Positions 35,202 to 43,287 of a stretch of 64,000 bases of DNA are shown one piece after another (the stretch's first letter is position 1; every line of letters begins with the position of its first letter). The notes below the pieces were generated by a model. The model saw nothing but the letters and a program-made list of their open reading frames with translations. It did not search any database and was not told where the DNA came from. Origin of the DNA: Chloroflexota bacterium (GTDB lineage: Bacteria; Chloroflexota; Anaerolineae; Anaerolineales; Anaerolineaceae); NCBI GenBank assembly GCA_029265085.1, contig JAJUJY010000003.1, forward strand, positions 6,282 through 70,281, read 5' to 3'. The translations under genes were made by a program, and so were the position numbers.

Positions 35202-35957
35202 TTAGCCCAGCTTTTCCCAGACCTGGTACAACCCCAACCGCCCGCCGTCGCCGTCCGATTCAAAGGTTTCGACAATCTGAAAGCCGGTCTGAGCAGCCAA
35301 ATCTGCCAGTTCATCTGCGCTAAACAAATGCACATAACGCAGCCCGACCTGTTCCGCCTGGCCGGGTAAGGCATGCCGCCAATCCAGCAGCGTATCGCCG
35401 GGATCCAGTTCGCGCTCATCCAACCCAATTTTCGACCAGGGCTGGCGGCGTTCCATTAACTTTGGAGAATGTTGAAACTGCCACTCGGAATGGATAAATT
35501 TTCCACCCACCGGCAGGTGTTGGCGAACCAATTGCAAGATCTCCGTGCGCACCTCGGCGCCGGGAATATGGTGCAGCGCGGCAAAAGACAGGATGATATC
35601 AAAGGTCTGCCCGCGCACCTGCTCCGCCCAACCCGGGTTGGTCAGGTCAGCCTGGGCAAACTGCACCAGAACACCGGGCTGCTCAACCGCTGCGGCCATC
35701 TGGCGCGCCTCGCTGAGCAGTTCTGCGCTGAAATCCAGTCCCAGGTAGCTGCCTTGCCGCCAGGTTTGCGCCAGTTCAGCGGCCAACGCACCGCTGCCGC
35801 AGCCTAAATCCAACAGGCTTGCTCCTTCCGGCAGGCTGGCAATCACCCGCCGCACACCGGGCTGGATGCGCCGCCGGGTGGCGGCAAAAGCCGGTCCGAA
35901 AATCTGGTAAAATTGACGATTAAGGTCTAAAAGAATTTGTATCGTTTCTGGCCGCAT
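35202..35957 (-). CDS. Class I SAM-dependent methyltransferase
   Basis: 251 residues from the ATG at 35957, with AGGGAG 4 nt upstream; the longer frame to 36008 lacks a ribosome site. Motif I SLLDLGCGSGALAAEL (about 50-65), LGLDFSAELLSEAR, FDIILSFAALHHI and HLPVGGKFIHSEW are clear. Substrate unknown. Convergent with the pyrophosphatase gene (3 nt apart) and divergent from elp3. Confidence 0.88.
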   Translation of the reverse strand: MRPETIQILLDLNRQFYQIFGPAFAATRRRIQPGVRRVIASLPEGASLLDLGCGSGALAAELAQTWRQGSYLGLDFSAELLSEARQMAAAVEQPGVLVQFAQADLTNPGWAEQVRGQTFDIILSFAALHHIPGAEVRTEILQLVRQHLPVGGKFIHSEWQFQHSPKLMERRQPWSKIGLDERELDPGDTLLDWRHALPGQAEQVGLRYVHLFSADELADLAAQTGFQIVETFESDGDGGRLGLYQVWEKLG

Positions 35958-36034
35958 AAAACTCCCTGGTTCGAAGATTAGTTTATCCCGGATCAGCACA
36001 GCGGTCAACCACGGTTTATTAAGAATAAAAACTC

Positions 36035-37627
36035 ATGAATAAAGAACACTGGCACCAGACACACCGGGTGACCCCGGAAAAAATTGACGCTGCGCGCGAA
36101 GTATTGGAAAATGTACGCCGCGGCATGGATACACACCGTGCCCTGCGCAAGCGTCCGCTGCCTGGCGGCGGTTACTTATCCAAAGCGGTGTTGGTGGCCG
36201 CCTACCGCACCCTGGTAGAGAGCGGAGAATGGGCTGAGGATGCGCAGCTCTTGGAACGTATCCGCATGAAGCCAGTGCGCACGCTTTCCGGTGTCACCAC
36301 CGTAACCGTGCTGACCAAGCCGTACCCCTGCCCGGGCAAATGTATTTTCTGCCCGACTGATGTGCGCATGCCGAAGAGCTATCTGCCAGACGAACCCGGT
36401 GCAGCGCGCGCCTTCCAAAATGAATTTGATCCCTACGCCCAGGTGGCTTCACGCCTGCAATCCTACGAGGCCAACGGCCACCCAACCGATAAAATTGAAC
36501 TTCTGATCCTGGGCGGCACATGGAATTCCTACCGGCGCGATTACCAGGAATGGTTTATCAAGCGCTGTTTTGACGCGATGAACGGGGTGGATACCGAAAC
36601 CCTGGAAGATGCTCAGCATTTCAACGAAACTGCCGAACACCGCAACGTGGGTCTGGTAATTGAAACCCGCCCGGACGAGATCACTCCCAAAGAACTGGCC
36701 TGGCTGCGCCGCCTGGGTGTAACCAAAGTGCAAATGGGTGCGCAGTCGCTGGATAACCATATTCTGGCGCTCAACCAGCGCGGGCACACCGCTGAGGAAA
36801 CCTTACAGGCCACTGCCTTGCTGCGTGCCGCCGGGTTTAAAGTGGTACTGCATTGGATGCCGAATCTGCTCGGTGCATCCCTCGATTCAGACCGCGAGGA
36901 TTTTCAACGCTTATGGCAGGACGGTTACTGCCCGGACGAGATCAAAATCTACCCCACCCAATTACTCAAAGATACAGAGCTTTACACCTTTTGGGAACGC
37001 GGTGAATACCAACCCTACAACACCGATGAATTAATTCATTTAATCGCGGACATTAAGCCTGGTATACCCGAATACTGCCGGGTCAACCGGGTTATTCGCG
37101 ATATTCCGTCCACGCATGTGGTGGAAGGCAACCGGCGCACCAGCCTGCGCCAGGATGTGCTGGCTGAACTGGCCCGGCGCGGGCAGGCTTGCCGCTGTGT
37201 TCGCTGCCGTGAAGTGCGCGGCCAGCAGGTGGATGCGGAAGCCTTGCGCCTGGAAGACCTGGTTTACCCTGCCGCCCAGGCTGAAGAGCATTTCCTGCAT
37301 TTTCTCACCCCGGATGACAAGATCGCCGGGTATTTGCGCCTTTCCCTGCCCAACCCAGACGCCCCCGACCTGGGCTTCGCTGACCTGGCAGGGGCAGCCC
37401 TGATCCGCGAGGTGCATGTGTACGGCCAATCCTTGCCGGTCGGTGTGGATCGATCCGGCGCAGCCCAGCACATTGGCCTGGGCACCCAGCTCTTGCAGCA
37501 GGCTGAAGAAGTGGCCCGCCAGCACAGTTTTCACCGCCTGGCCGTGATCGCCGCCATCGGCACACGGCGTTATTACCAGCGGCGCGGCTTCCGGCGCGGG
37601 GAACTGTACATGTTCCGGGAATTGTAA
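36035..37627 (+). CDS. elp3: tRNA U34 carboxymethyltransferase, radical SAM/GNAT Elp3
   Basis: 530 residues. The radical-SAM domain has the iron-sulphur cysteines C99, C103 and C106 in YPCPGKCIFCPTD. The C-terminal GNAT domain has GLGTQLLQQAEEVA and RRYYQRRGF. Bacterial Elp3 of Dehalococcoides (same phylum) has been studied structurally and modifies wobble uridine with an acetyl-CoA-derived group without the other Elongator subunits. It starts 26 nt from the window's previous annotated frame and is monocistronic. Confidence 0.96.
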   Translation: MNKEHWHQTHRVTPEKIDAAREVLENVRRGMDTHRALRKRPLPGGGYLSKAVLVAAYRTLVESGEWAEDAQLLERIRMKPVRTLSGVTTVTVLTKPYPCPGKCIFCPTDVRMPKSYLPDEPGAARAFQNEFDPYAQVASRLQSYEANGHPTDKIELLILGGTWNSYRRDYQEWFIKRCFDAMNGVDTETLEDAQHFNETAEHRNVGLVIETRPDEITPKELAWLRRLGVTKVQMGAQSLDNHILALNQRGHTAEETLQATALLRAAGFKVVLHWMPNLLGASLDSDREDFQRLWQDGYCPDEIKIYPTQLLKDTELYTFWERGEYQPYNTDELIHLIADIKPGIPEYCRVNRVIRDIPSTHVVEGNRRTSLRQDVLAELARRGQACRCVRCREVRGQQVDAEALRLEDLVYPAAQAEEHFLHFLTPDDKIAGYLRLSLPNPDAPDLGFADLAGAALIREVHVYGQSLPVGVDRSGAAQHIGLGTQLLQQAEEVARQHSFHRLAVIAAIGTRRYYQRRGFRRGELYMFREL

Positions 37628-37666
37628 ACCGGCAGCATGACCATTCTTGCCTTACCTCAATAAAAA

Positions 37667-37770
37667 ACTCTGCCTACTCGGCGGCTCTGCGGTGATAAAC
37701 AACCATCAGCCATTAGCTGTCAGCAATTTAATTTCTGGCAACTGTCAACTGACGGCTGAAAACTTCTCGG
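37667..37770 (-). repeat. Second copy of composite low-complexity intergenic repeat
   Basis: Read on the minus strand, 37694-37667 gives CACCGCAGAGCCGCCGAG plus TAGGCAGAG, matching the module at 29887 in 19 of 27 positions. Next to it are GCTGACAGCTAATGGCTGATGG-like sequence and a GTTGACAGTTGCC run. No coding potential. Confidence 0.45.
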
Positions 37771-37786
37771 CACTTCGAATCTGTCC

Positions 37787-37821
37787 TTGTATTGAAAATG
37801 ATTTTCAATTACAATAACCGC
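37787..37821 (+). promoter_or_regulatory. Autoregulated, probably leaderless promoter of the Fur-family gene
   Basis: -35 TTGTAT (37787-37792) and -10 TACAAT (37810-37815), spacer 17 nt. The spacer holds a perfect 9-1-9 inverted repeat ATTGAAAATGATTTTCAAT (37791-37809). The ATG is 6 nt after the -10. The geometry fits autorepression by the encoded regulator. Confidence 0.8.
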
Positions 37822-38268
37822 ATGACAGATACAGACCAAACCTTAATCGGCTCCTGGCTGGAGCAGTTACAAGACAGCGGCTACCGGGTCACCGGTCCGC
37901 GCCGCGCCATTGTAGAGTTACTGGCTGGCTGCCAGAAAGCCCTCGGCCCCATCGAAGTGTACGACCTGGGGCGTGCGGAATATCCCAGCCTGGGACTGGT
38001 CACGGTGTACCGCACGCTGGAAAAACTGGAAGAATTGGGACTGGTGCAGCGCGTCCACTTACCGGACGGCTGCCACCGTTACCTGCGCGCCACGCAAGGT
38101 CACCAGCATTTATTGTTATGCACCACTTGCGGTCAGGTGGAATATTTCAGCGGTGACGACCTGGAGTTTCTAACCCAGCGGGTGGCTGTCGATACCGGCT
38201 TCACCATCAGCGAACACTGGCTGCAATTATACGGGCTGTGCCCTGCCTGCCAGCAGCGCCATCAATAA
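37822..38268 (+). CDS. Fur-family metalloregulator (Zur/Fur-like)
   Basis: 148 residues from the ATG at 37822. The N-terminal winged helix (SGYRVTGPRRAIVELLAG; LGLVTVYRTLEKLEELGLV) is followed by a metal-binding domain with QGHQHLLLC, CTTCGQVEYF and the structural-zinc pair CPAC. Longer starts upstream would translate through the operator. It binds a 7-1-7 operator by family analogy. The same palindrome type precedes znuA downstream, so the likely sensed metal is zinc, with manganese or iron as alternatives. Confidence 0.9.
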   Translation: MTDTDQTLIGSWLEQLQDSGYRVTGPRRAIVELLAGCQKALGPIEVYDLGRAEYPSLGLVTVYRTLEKLEELGLVQRVHLPDGCHRYLRATQGHQHLLLCTTCGQVEYFSGDDLEFLTQRVAVDTGFTISEHWLQLYGLCPACQQRHQ

Positions 38269-38311
38269 AAACGGACCAGCGGCAGAGCAAGGCCAAACAT
38301 ACGCAGCCATT

Positions 38312-38330
38312 ATTGAAAATGATATTCATT
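38312..38330 (+). promoter_or_regulatory. Fur-family operator upstream of the metal importer
   Basis: ATTGAAAATGATATTCATT contains TGAAAAT-G-ATATTCA, one mismatch from a 7-1-7 palindrome and matching the first 12 bases of the operator at 37791. It lies 18 nt before the importer's first ATG. Confidence 0.75.
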
Positions 38331-38348
38331 TACGCGTAGGAAGACACA

Positions 38349-39314
38349 ATGAAGAAACACCTCAACATTAACCGTTACCTGAAAACAGGTTTCATTTTTA
38401 TCAGCATCAGCATATTGTTGGCAGCCTGCGGCGGTAACCAACCCGCTGCCCCCGCCGCAAAGAACGGCCTCAATGTGATTGCCACCACGACCCTGGTTGG
38501 TGATGTTGTTCAACAAATCGGCGGCGAAAAAATTAATTTAACCATTTTGCTGCCAGTTGGTACCGATCCACACAGCTACCAGCCTACCCCGCAAGACCTT
38601 GCCAGAATTTCATCTGCGGATGTGATATTTGCAAACGGCGCCGGCCTGGAAACCTTCCTGGAAGGTATGCTGGAAAATGCAGACAGCACACAGAAAGCAG
38701 TATATGTATCCGCAGGGATCGAATTACGTGAATTTGAAGGCGAAGTGCACGCGGATGAAGAAGAACAAGCTGGCGAGGAAGAACATGACGGCGATCCGCA
38801 TGTCTGGACCGACCCGCAAAATGTGCAGGTCTGGGTGCAAAATATCACCAAAAAACTGGCAGAACTGGACTCGGCCAACAGCAGTTTCTATAATGAAAAT
38901 GCGGCACGGTATTCCACCGAACTGGACAACCTGGATGCCTGGATTAAAGAGCAGGTCGCTCAATTACCCGAGGCCAACCGGAATATCGTTACCGACCACA
39001 TGGCGTTGGGCTACTTTGCGGACCGTTATGGATTTCGCCAGGTTGGGGCTGTCATCCCCGGATACAGCACCCTATCCGAGCCAACCGCCAAAGACCTGGC
39101 TGCTCTGGAAGATGCCATTCGCAGCCTGGGCGTAAAAGCTGTCTTTGTAGAATCCACTGTAAACCCCGCCATATCGCAGCGCGTGGCTGAAGATACCGGC
39201 ATCCAGATTTTTCAGGTTTACTCCGGCTCGTTGAGCGGACCGGAAGGCCCGGCCGCCAGCTACCTGGATCTAATGCGCTACAACACAGAAACCATTTTAA
39301 ATGCCCTGAAATAA
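38349..39314 (+). CDS. znuA: Zinc/manganese ABC transporter substrate-binding lipoprotein
   Basis: 321 residues, cluster A-I metal-binding protein. The signal peptide ends in lipobox LLAA-C (C27). Metal ligands are visible as GTDPHSYQP, GDPHVW, TDHMALGYFADRYG and an acidic residue near EDTGIQIFQ. An acidic, His-containing loop (about residues 133-150) resembles the metal-gathering loop of zinc-specific members, though it has few histidines. AGGA is 8 nt from the ATG. First gene of the importer operon controlled by the adjacent Fur-family protein. Confidence 0.9.
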   Translation: MKKHLNINRYLKTGFIFISISILLAACGGNQPAAPAAKNGLNVIATTTLVGDVVQQIGGEKINLTILLPVGTDPHSYQPTPQDLARISSADVIFANGAGLETFLEGMLENADSTQKAVYVSAGIELREFEGEVHADEEEQAGEEEHDGDPHVWTDPQNVQVWVQNITKKLAELDSANSSFYNENAARYSTELDNLDAWIKEQVAQLPEANRNIVTDHMALGYFADRYGFRQVGAVIPGYSTLSEPTAKDLAALEDAIRSLGVKAVFVESTVNPAISQRVAEDTGIQIFQVYSGSLSGPEGPAASYLDLMRYNTETILNALK

Positions 39315-39362
39315 TTTATTCACACAATGAATCATTGCTGATCTGGCAGATTTGAGTACCTG

Positions 39363-40217
39363 ATGACATTTTTAGATCGAATTCGCAAAAACAACCTGGG
39401 ATTCCTCTTTCGCAGTTCCCCGCATGAGCCCGGCCTGCCGATTCTGCGCATCCAGGACATGACCGTGGATTATGAAAGCGGCCCGGCGCTGGACCGCCTG
39501 AATTTTGAATTACAGGTGGGCGAACGCCTGGCGGTGGTCGGCCCAAACGGAGCCGGGAAAAGCACACTGTTCAAAGTAATTGCCGGAGTTCTCACACCCA
39601 GCCGCGGGATGGTGGAAGTATATGGGCACGAGCCGGGCGGGCATATCTGCATTGCGTATGTACCGCAGCGCAGCCAGGTGGACTGGAATTTTCCAGCCAC
39701 AGTTGCAGATGTCGTCATGATGGGCCGGGTTGGCAAGATGGGCTATTTCCGCTGGCCAACCACCCAGGATTGGAACATCGTGCGCCAATCACTGGAAGTT
39801 GTCAACCTGGAAAGTTTTTCCAAACGCCAAATCAGCCAGCTATCCGGCGGACAGCAGCAGCGCATGTTCATCGCCCGTGCCCTGGCGCAAGAAGCTGAAT
39901 TGGTATTGATGGATGAACCGCTTACCGGGTTGGATTTAACCTCGCAGGAAGATATCTTCCGCATTCTCGACTCATTGCGCCAGCGCAAAGTGACCGTTAT
40001 GGTTGCCCTGCACGACTTAAAAATTGCTGCCGAACGGTTTAATCGCGTCATGCTGCTCAACCACCGCCTGATCGGACTGGGCGCACCCGACGAAGTCTTT
40101 CAACCGGAACGCCTGCTGGAAGCCTACGGCGGGCGCGTGCGCATGGTTTCAGACGGCGAAGATTTGTTAGCCCTGGGAGATTCTTGCTGCGAAGAGGGAG
40201 ACCACCATCATGATTGA
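39363..40217 (+). CDS. znuC: Metal ABC transporter ATP-binding protein
   Basis: 284 residues. Walker A GPNGAGKST (about 60-68), Q-loop YVPQRSQVDW, signature LSGGQQQR and Walker B LVLMDEPLTGLD are complete. The C-terminus EEGDHHHD is a short His/acidic tail that could bind metal. Follows znuA by 48 nt and overlaps the permease gene by 8 nt. Energises import of zinc or manganese. Confidence 0.93.
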   Translation: MTFLDRIRKNNLGFLFRSSPHEPGLPILRIQDMTVDYESGPALDRLNFELQVGERLAVVGPNGAGKSTLFKVIAGVLTPSRGMVEVYGHEPGGHICIAYVPQRSQVDWNFPATVADVVMMGRVGKMGYFRWPTTQDWNIVRQSLEVVNLESFSKRQISQLSGGQQQRMFIARALAQEAELVLMDEPLTGLDLTSQEDIFRILDSLRQRKVTVMVALHDLKIAAERFNRVMLLNHRLIGLGAPDEVFQPERLLEAYGGRVRMVSDGEDLLALGDSCCEEGDHHHD

Positions 40218-41052
40218 GCTGATCCTGCAGCCGCTGCAATATCCTTTTATGGTTCGCGGTATGCTGGCCGCCGTACTGGTCGGCATTGTCTGCGCCGTGG
40301 TGGGCACCTACGTTGTCTTGCGCGGGATGGCCTTCTTTGGTGATGCCCTGGCACATGCCATCTTACCCGGTATCGCCGTGGGCTATCTGGTGGGCGGCGG
40401 CGCGCGCGAGCCGCTCTTTTGGTGGGCACTGGCGACCGCTGTGGTCAGTTCCATCGGCATCGGTGCAATCACCCGCGGAGCGCGTGTCAAAGAAGATACC
40501 GCCATTGGCATTATCTTTGCCGGGATGTTTGCCCTGGGGATTGCGTTAATCTCATCCGTGCGCAGTTACACCGTGGACCTTGCCCATTTCCTGTTTGGTG
40601 ATGTGCTGGGCGTGCGCAGCGGCGACCTGATTTTAACGGCTGTTTTTGGCAGCATGATTATTCTGCTCGTGCTGGCTTTTTATAAAGAATTCATGGTGCT
40701 TTCGTTTGACCCGGTCCTGGCAACCACGCTGCGCCTGCCAGTACGCCTGCTGGATTACCTGCTGATAGTGCTGATTGCGATTGCCATTGTCGTCTCGCTG
40801 CAAACGGTTGGGGTCGCGCTCATGGTGGCGATGCTGGTGACTCCCGCAGCCACAGCCTATCTGCTGACCCGCCGCCTGCCTGTCATGATGGTACTGGCTG
40901 CCGCAATCGCCTCCATCTCTGGCGTGGTGGGTTTATATTTTTCCTATTACCTGAACCTGGCCTCTGGAGCCGCCATTGTGCTCACCTGCACTGGCTTTTT
41001 TGCGGCCACCTGGCTGATTACCACCCTGCTGCGCCGCGGCAAAAACCGCTAG
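40210..41052 (+). CDS. znuB: Metal ABC transporter permease
   Basis: 280 residues with eight to nine hydrophobic helices, ABC-3 family. The conserved GDALAHAILPGIAVGYLVGG near residues 37-56 and the cytoplasmic loop TLRLPVRLLDYLL are typical. It forms the membrane channel with the upstream ATPase. Its last 4 nt overlap the convergent acetyltransferase gene. Confidence 0.93.
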   Translation: MIELILQPLQYPFMVRGMLAAVLVGIVCAVVGTYVVLRGMAFFGDALAHAILPGIAVGYLVGGGAREPLFWWALATAVVSSIGIGAITRGARVKEDTAIGIIFAGMFALGIALISSVRSYTVDLAHFLFGDVLGVRSGDLILTAVFGSMIILLVLAFYKEFMVLSFDPVLATTLRLPVRLLDYLLIVLIAIAIVVSLQTVGVALMVAMLVTPAATAYLLTRRLPVMMVLAAAIASISGVVGLYFSYYLNLASGAAIVLTCTGFFAATWLITTLLRRGKNR

Positions 41053-41525
41053 AGTGTTTTCCCCATTCTGCGGCTAATCCCAGAATACCCCAGATTTTCA
41101 TAAAAATGCAGTGCAGTGGCGTTGAATTCATACACATTCAACTCCACTGCACTGATTCCGCGTTCGCGTGCCCAATCTTCTGCTTCAGCCATCAATGCCT
41201 GACCGATACCGCAGCGGCGCAGATCTTCACGCACACACAACGTATCGATCAAGGCAAAACGTCGCGGCACCAGGATGGGAACCAGCGGGGTTTTCCGCTC
41301 CACCACAATCACAAAACCTGCCAATTCACCATTTACCTCAGCCACAAAAATCGCGGCTGCTGCATTTTGCAGCAAATCCGTAAAAAAGTCGGCCGGATAA
41401 TCCAGGCTGCTCGAAGGCTGGAATAGATTTGGCAGAGTTTCACGATGCAGCCGGTCCACCTGCGCAAACAGCTGCACTAATTGCTGTTGGTCAGATTCAA
41501 CCGCTCTTCTTAAAAGATATTGCAT
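41049..41525 (-). CDS. GNAT N-acetyltransferase
   Basis: 158 residues. Acetyl-CoA loop VREDLRRCGIGQALMAEAEDWA (about 98-119), followed by ELNVYEFNATALHFYENLGY, is a textbook GNAT pattern. The acceptor is unknown. AAAGGGG lies 6-7 nt before the ATG. Ends tail-to-tail with the importer permease gene. Confidence 0.88.
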   Translation of the reverse strand: MQYLLRRAVESDQQQLVQLFAQVDRLHRETLPNLFQPSSSLDYPADFFTDLLQNAAAAIFVAEVNGELAGFVIVVERKTPLVPILVPRRFALIDTLCVREDLRRCGIGQALMAEAEDWARERGISAVELNVYEFNATALHFYENLGYSGISRRMGKTL

Positions 41526-41918
41526 GCTTTTCCCCTTTTCAGGAAACGAAGTGATGAATCTTCTGGTGAAAGCGCATCACTTTTCACAGCTTCAATTATA
41601 ATGAATGAAGAGCACCCTGATAACTGGCACTTGATCATCCAGATCTCAGGAAACCAACAAATTTCCCCACCATTATTACAATCAAGCCTTGGCGGGTCGG
41701 ATCGCCCGAGAATTACGATCAAACAGCCAGTTTGCACTTAAGCGGTCCAAATCACATTAAATGATGCAGGTGGAATTTATGTGTTTTTTTGTCAATGAAA
41801 CCGACAAATGACACATTGACGCTCTTGGCGTTCTTTTGTATGCTATCGCATACAATGCAGCGTCATACATTCCCAAAAATAAACCGGTGAGCAATTGAAT
41901 CATTGAAGGGAGAGATGT
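41526..41918 (+). promoter_or_regulatory. glgC upstream region with promoter and palindromic operator
   Basis: No gene is supported in these 393 bases. Near glgC a -35 TTGACG (41816-41821) and -10 TATGCT (41839-41844) are 17 nt apart. A perfect palindrome TTGTATGC-TATC-GCATACAA (41836-41855) covers the -10. The rest includes a TTACAA box (near 41674) and an A/T-rich stretch, without other recognisable features. Confidence 0.6.
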
Positions 41919-43211
41919 ATGAAAACCACAAATGATATTTTAGCTGTTATTTTAGGGGGTGGACGAGGCAGCCGTCTTTACCCACTGACCGCAGTTCGCT
42001 CCAAACCAGCCGTCCCGATTGCTGGAAAATACCGCCTGATTGATATTCCGATCAGCAACTGTATTAATTCCGGTATTTTTCGTGTTGCCATCCTGACCCA
42101 ATTCAACTCAGTGTCGCTGCACCGGCATGTTGCCAGAACCTATCAGTTTGACACCTTCCATACCGGCTGGGTGCAAATTTGGGCAGCCGAACAAACCGTC
42201 TCCAGCGCAGACTGGTACCAGGGCACCGCTGATGCGGTGCGCAAGCAATTGTTTGAAATTCGAGCAGCCCGCGCGCCTTATGTACTGATTCTGGCCGGTG
42301 ACCATCTCTACCGCATGGATTATGCCCCCATGTTCAATTACCATATCGAACACGATGCGGATATCACAGTGGCCGTTCAACCCGTTGCCGCTACCGATGC
42401 CGGTCGTTTTGGCATCTTAAAACGCGATCCCTCCGGAGAGATCACCCGCTTTGCTGAAAAGCCCAAAGACCCGGTCGTATTAAATGAAATGGTCAGCCGG
42501 GGCGATCCGCTGCGGCCTTACCTGGGCTCCATGGGAATTTACCTCTTCCGCACTGATACGCTGATCGATATTCTGGAAAACAACACCGGCTTTGATGATT
42601 TTGGTGGTGATGTGATTCCCGCCTCCATTCAAAAACACCGCGTGTTTGGCTACGATTTTGATGACTACTGGGAGGACATCGGAACGATCCGCTCCTTCTA
42701 TGAAACCAACCTGGCGCTGACCAGCCCGAATCCGCCGTTTAATTTCTTTGATCCGGAGCGGCCAATCTACACCCACCCGCGCTACTTACCCGGCTCCACC
42801 ATTGAAAACAGTTTGCTGGAAAATGTATTAATTGCAGAAGGCTGCTGTATTCGCAATGCAGAAATTCGCCACTCGATTGTTGGTGTTCGCAGCCGGATTA
42901 GCAACGGCGTAAAACTGCAAGATTGCATCTTGATGGGCTCCGATTATTACGAAAAAGGCGGTGGATGCAACGAAATGGGACTGAATGAGTTTGGGCAAGT
43001 TCCGCTCGGAATTGGCCCAAATTCAGAAATCTTTGGCGCAATTATTGATAAAAATGCCCGTATTGGCGGAGAGGTAATCATTCGCCCCTTCCCGGCCGGC
43101 ACAGATAAAGACGGGGAAAACTGGGTCGTCCGGGATGGTATTGTTGTCATTCCGAAGGACGCAGTGATTAAACCAGGAACGTACATTGGTCCAGATATGG
43201 ACCAACGTTAA
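41919..43211 (+). CDS. glgC: Glucose-1-phosphate adenylyltransferase
   Basis: 430 residues. It makes ADP-glucose for glycogen. The N-terminal GGGRGSRLYPLTAVRSKPAVP (allosteric and nucleotide site), the substrate loop AGDHLYRMDYA, FAEKPKDP and SMGIYLF are present, and the C-terminal left-handed helix domain carries IRNAEIRHSIVGVRSRI repeats. GGGAG is 7 nt from the ATG. No other glg genes are adjacent. It has its own palindromic promoter and terminator. Confidence 0.95.
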   Translation: MKTTNDILAVILGGGRGSRLYPLTAVRSKPAVPIAGKYRLIDIPISNCINSGIFRVAILTQFNSVSLHRHVARTYQFDTFHTGWVQIWAAEQTVSSADWYQGTADAVRKQLFEIRAARAPYVLILAGDHLYRMDYAPMFNYHIEHDADITVAVQPVAATDAGRFGILKRDPSGEITRFAEKPKDPVVLNEMVSRGDPLRPYLGSMGIYLFRTDTLIDILENNTGFDDFGGDVIPASIQKHRVFGYDFDDYWEDIGTIRSFYETNLALTSPNPPFNFFDPERPIYTHPRYLPGSTIENSLLENVLIAEGCCIRNAEIRHSIVGVRSRISNGVKLQDCILMGSDYYEKGGGCNEMGLNEFGQVPLGIGPNSEIFGAIIDKNARIGGEVIIRPFPAGTDKDGENWVVRDGIVVIPKDAVIKPGTYIGPDMDQR

Positions 43212-43228
43212 GGCTATTAAGGCAAGAC

Positions 43229-43272
43229 CGGGCAGGGGCTTCTGACAAAGAAGCAGCCTGCCCGATATTTTT
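43229..43272 (+). terminator. Intrinsic terminator of glgC
   Basis: Long stem CGGGCAGG...CCTGCCCG with internal GCTTCT/AGAAGC pairing, followed by ATATTTTT, 18 nt after the glgC stop. Confidence 0.9.
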
Positions 43273-43287
43273 GTCAGGGAGAGATTT

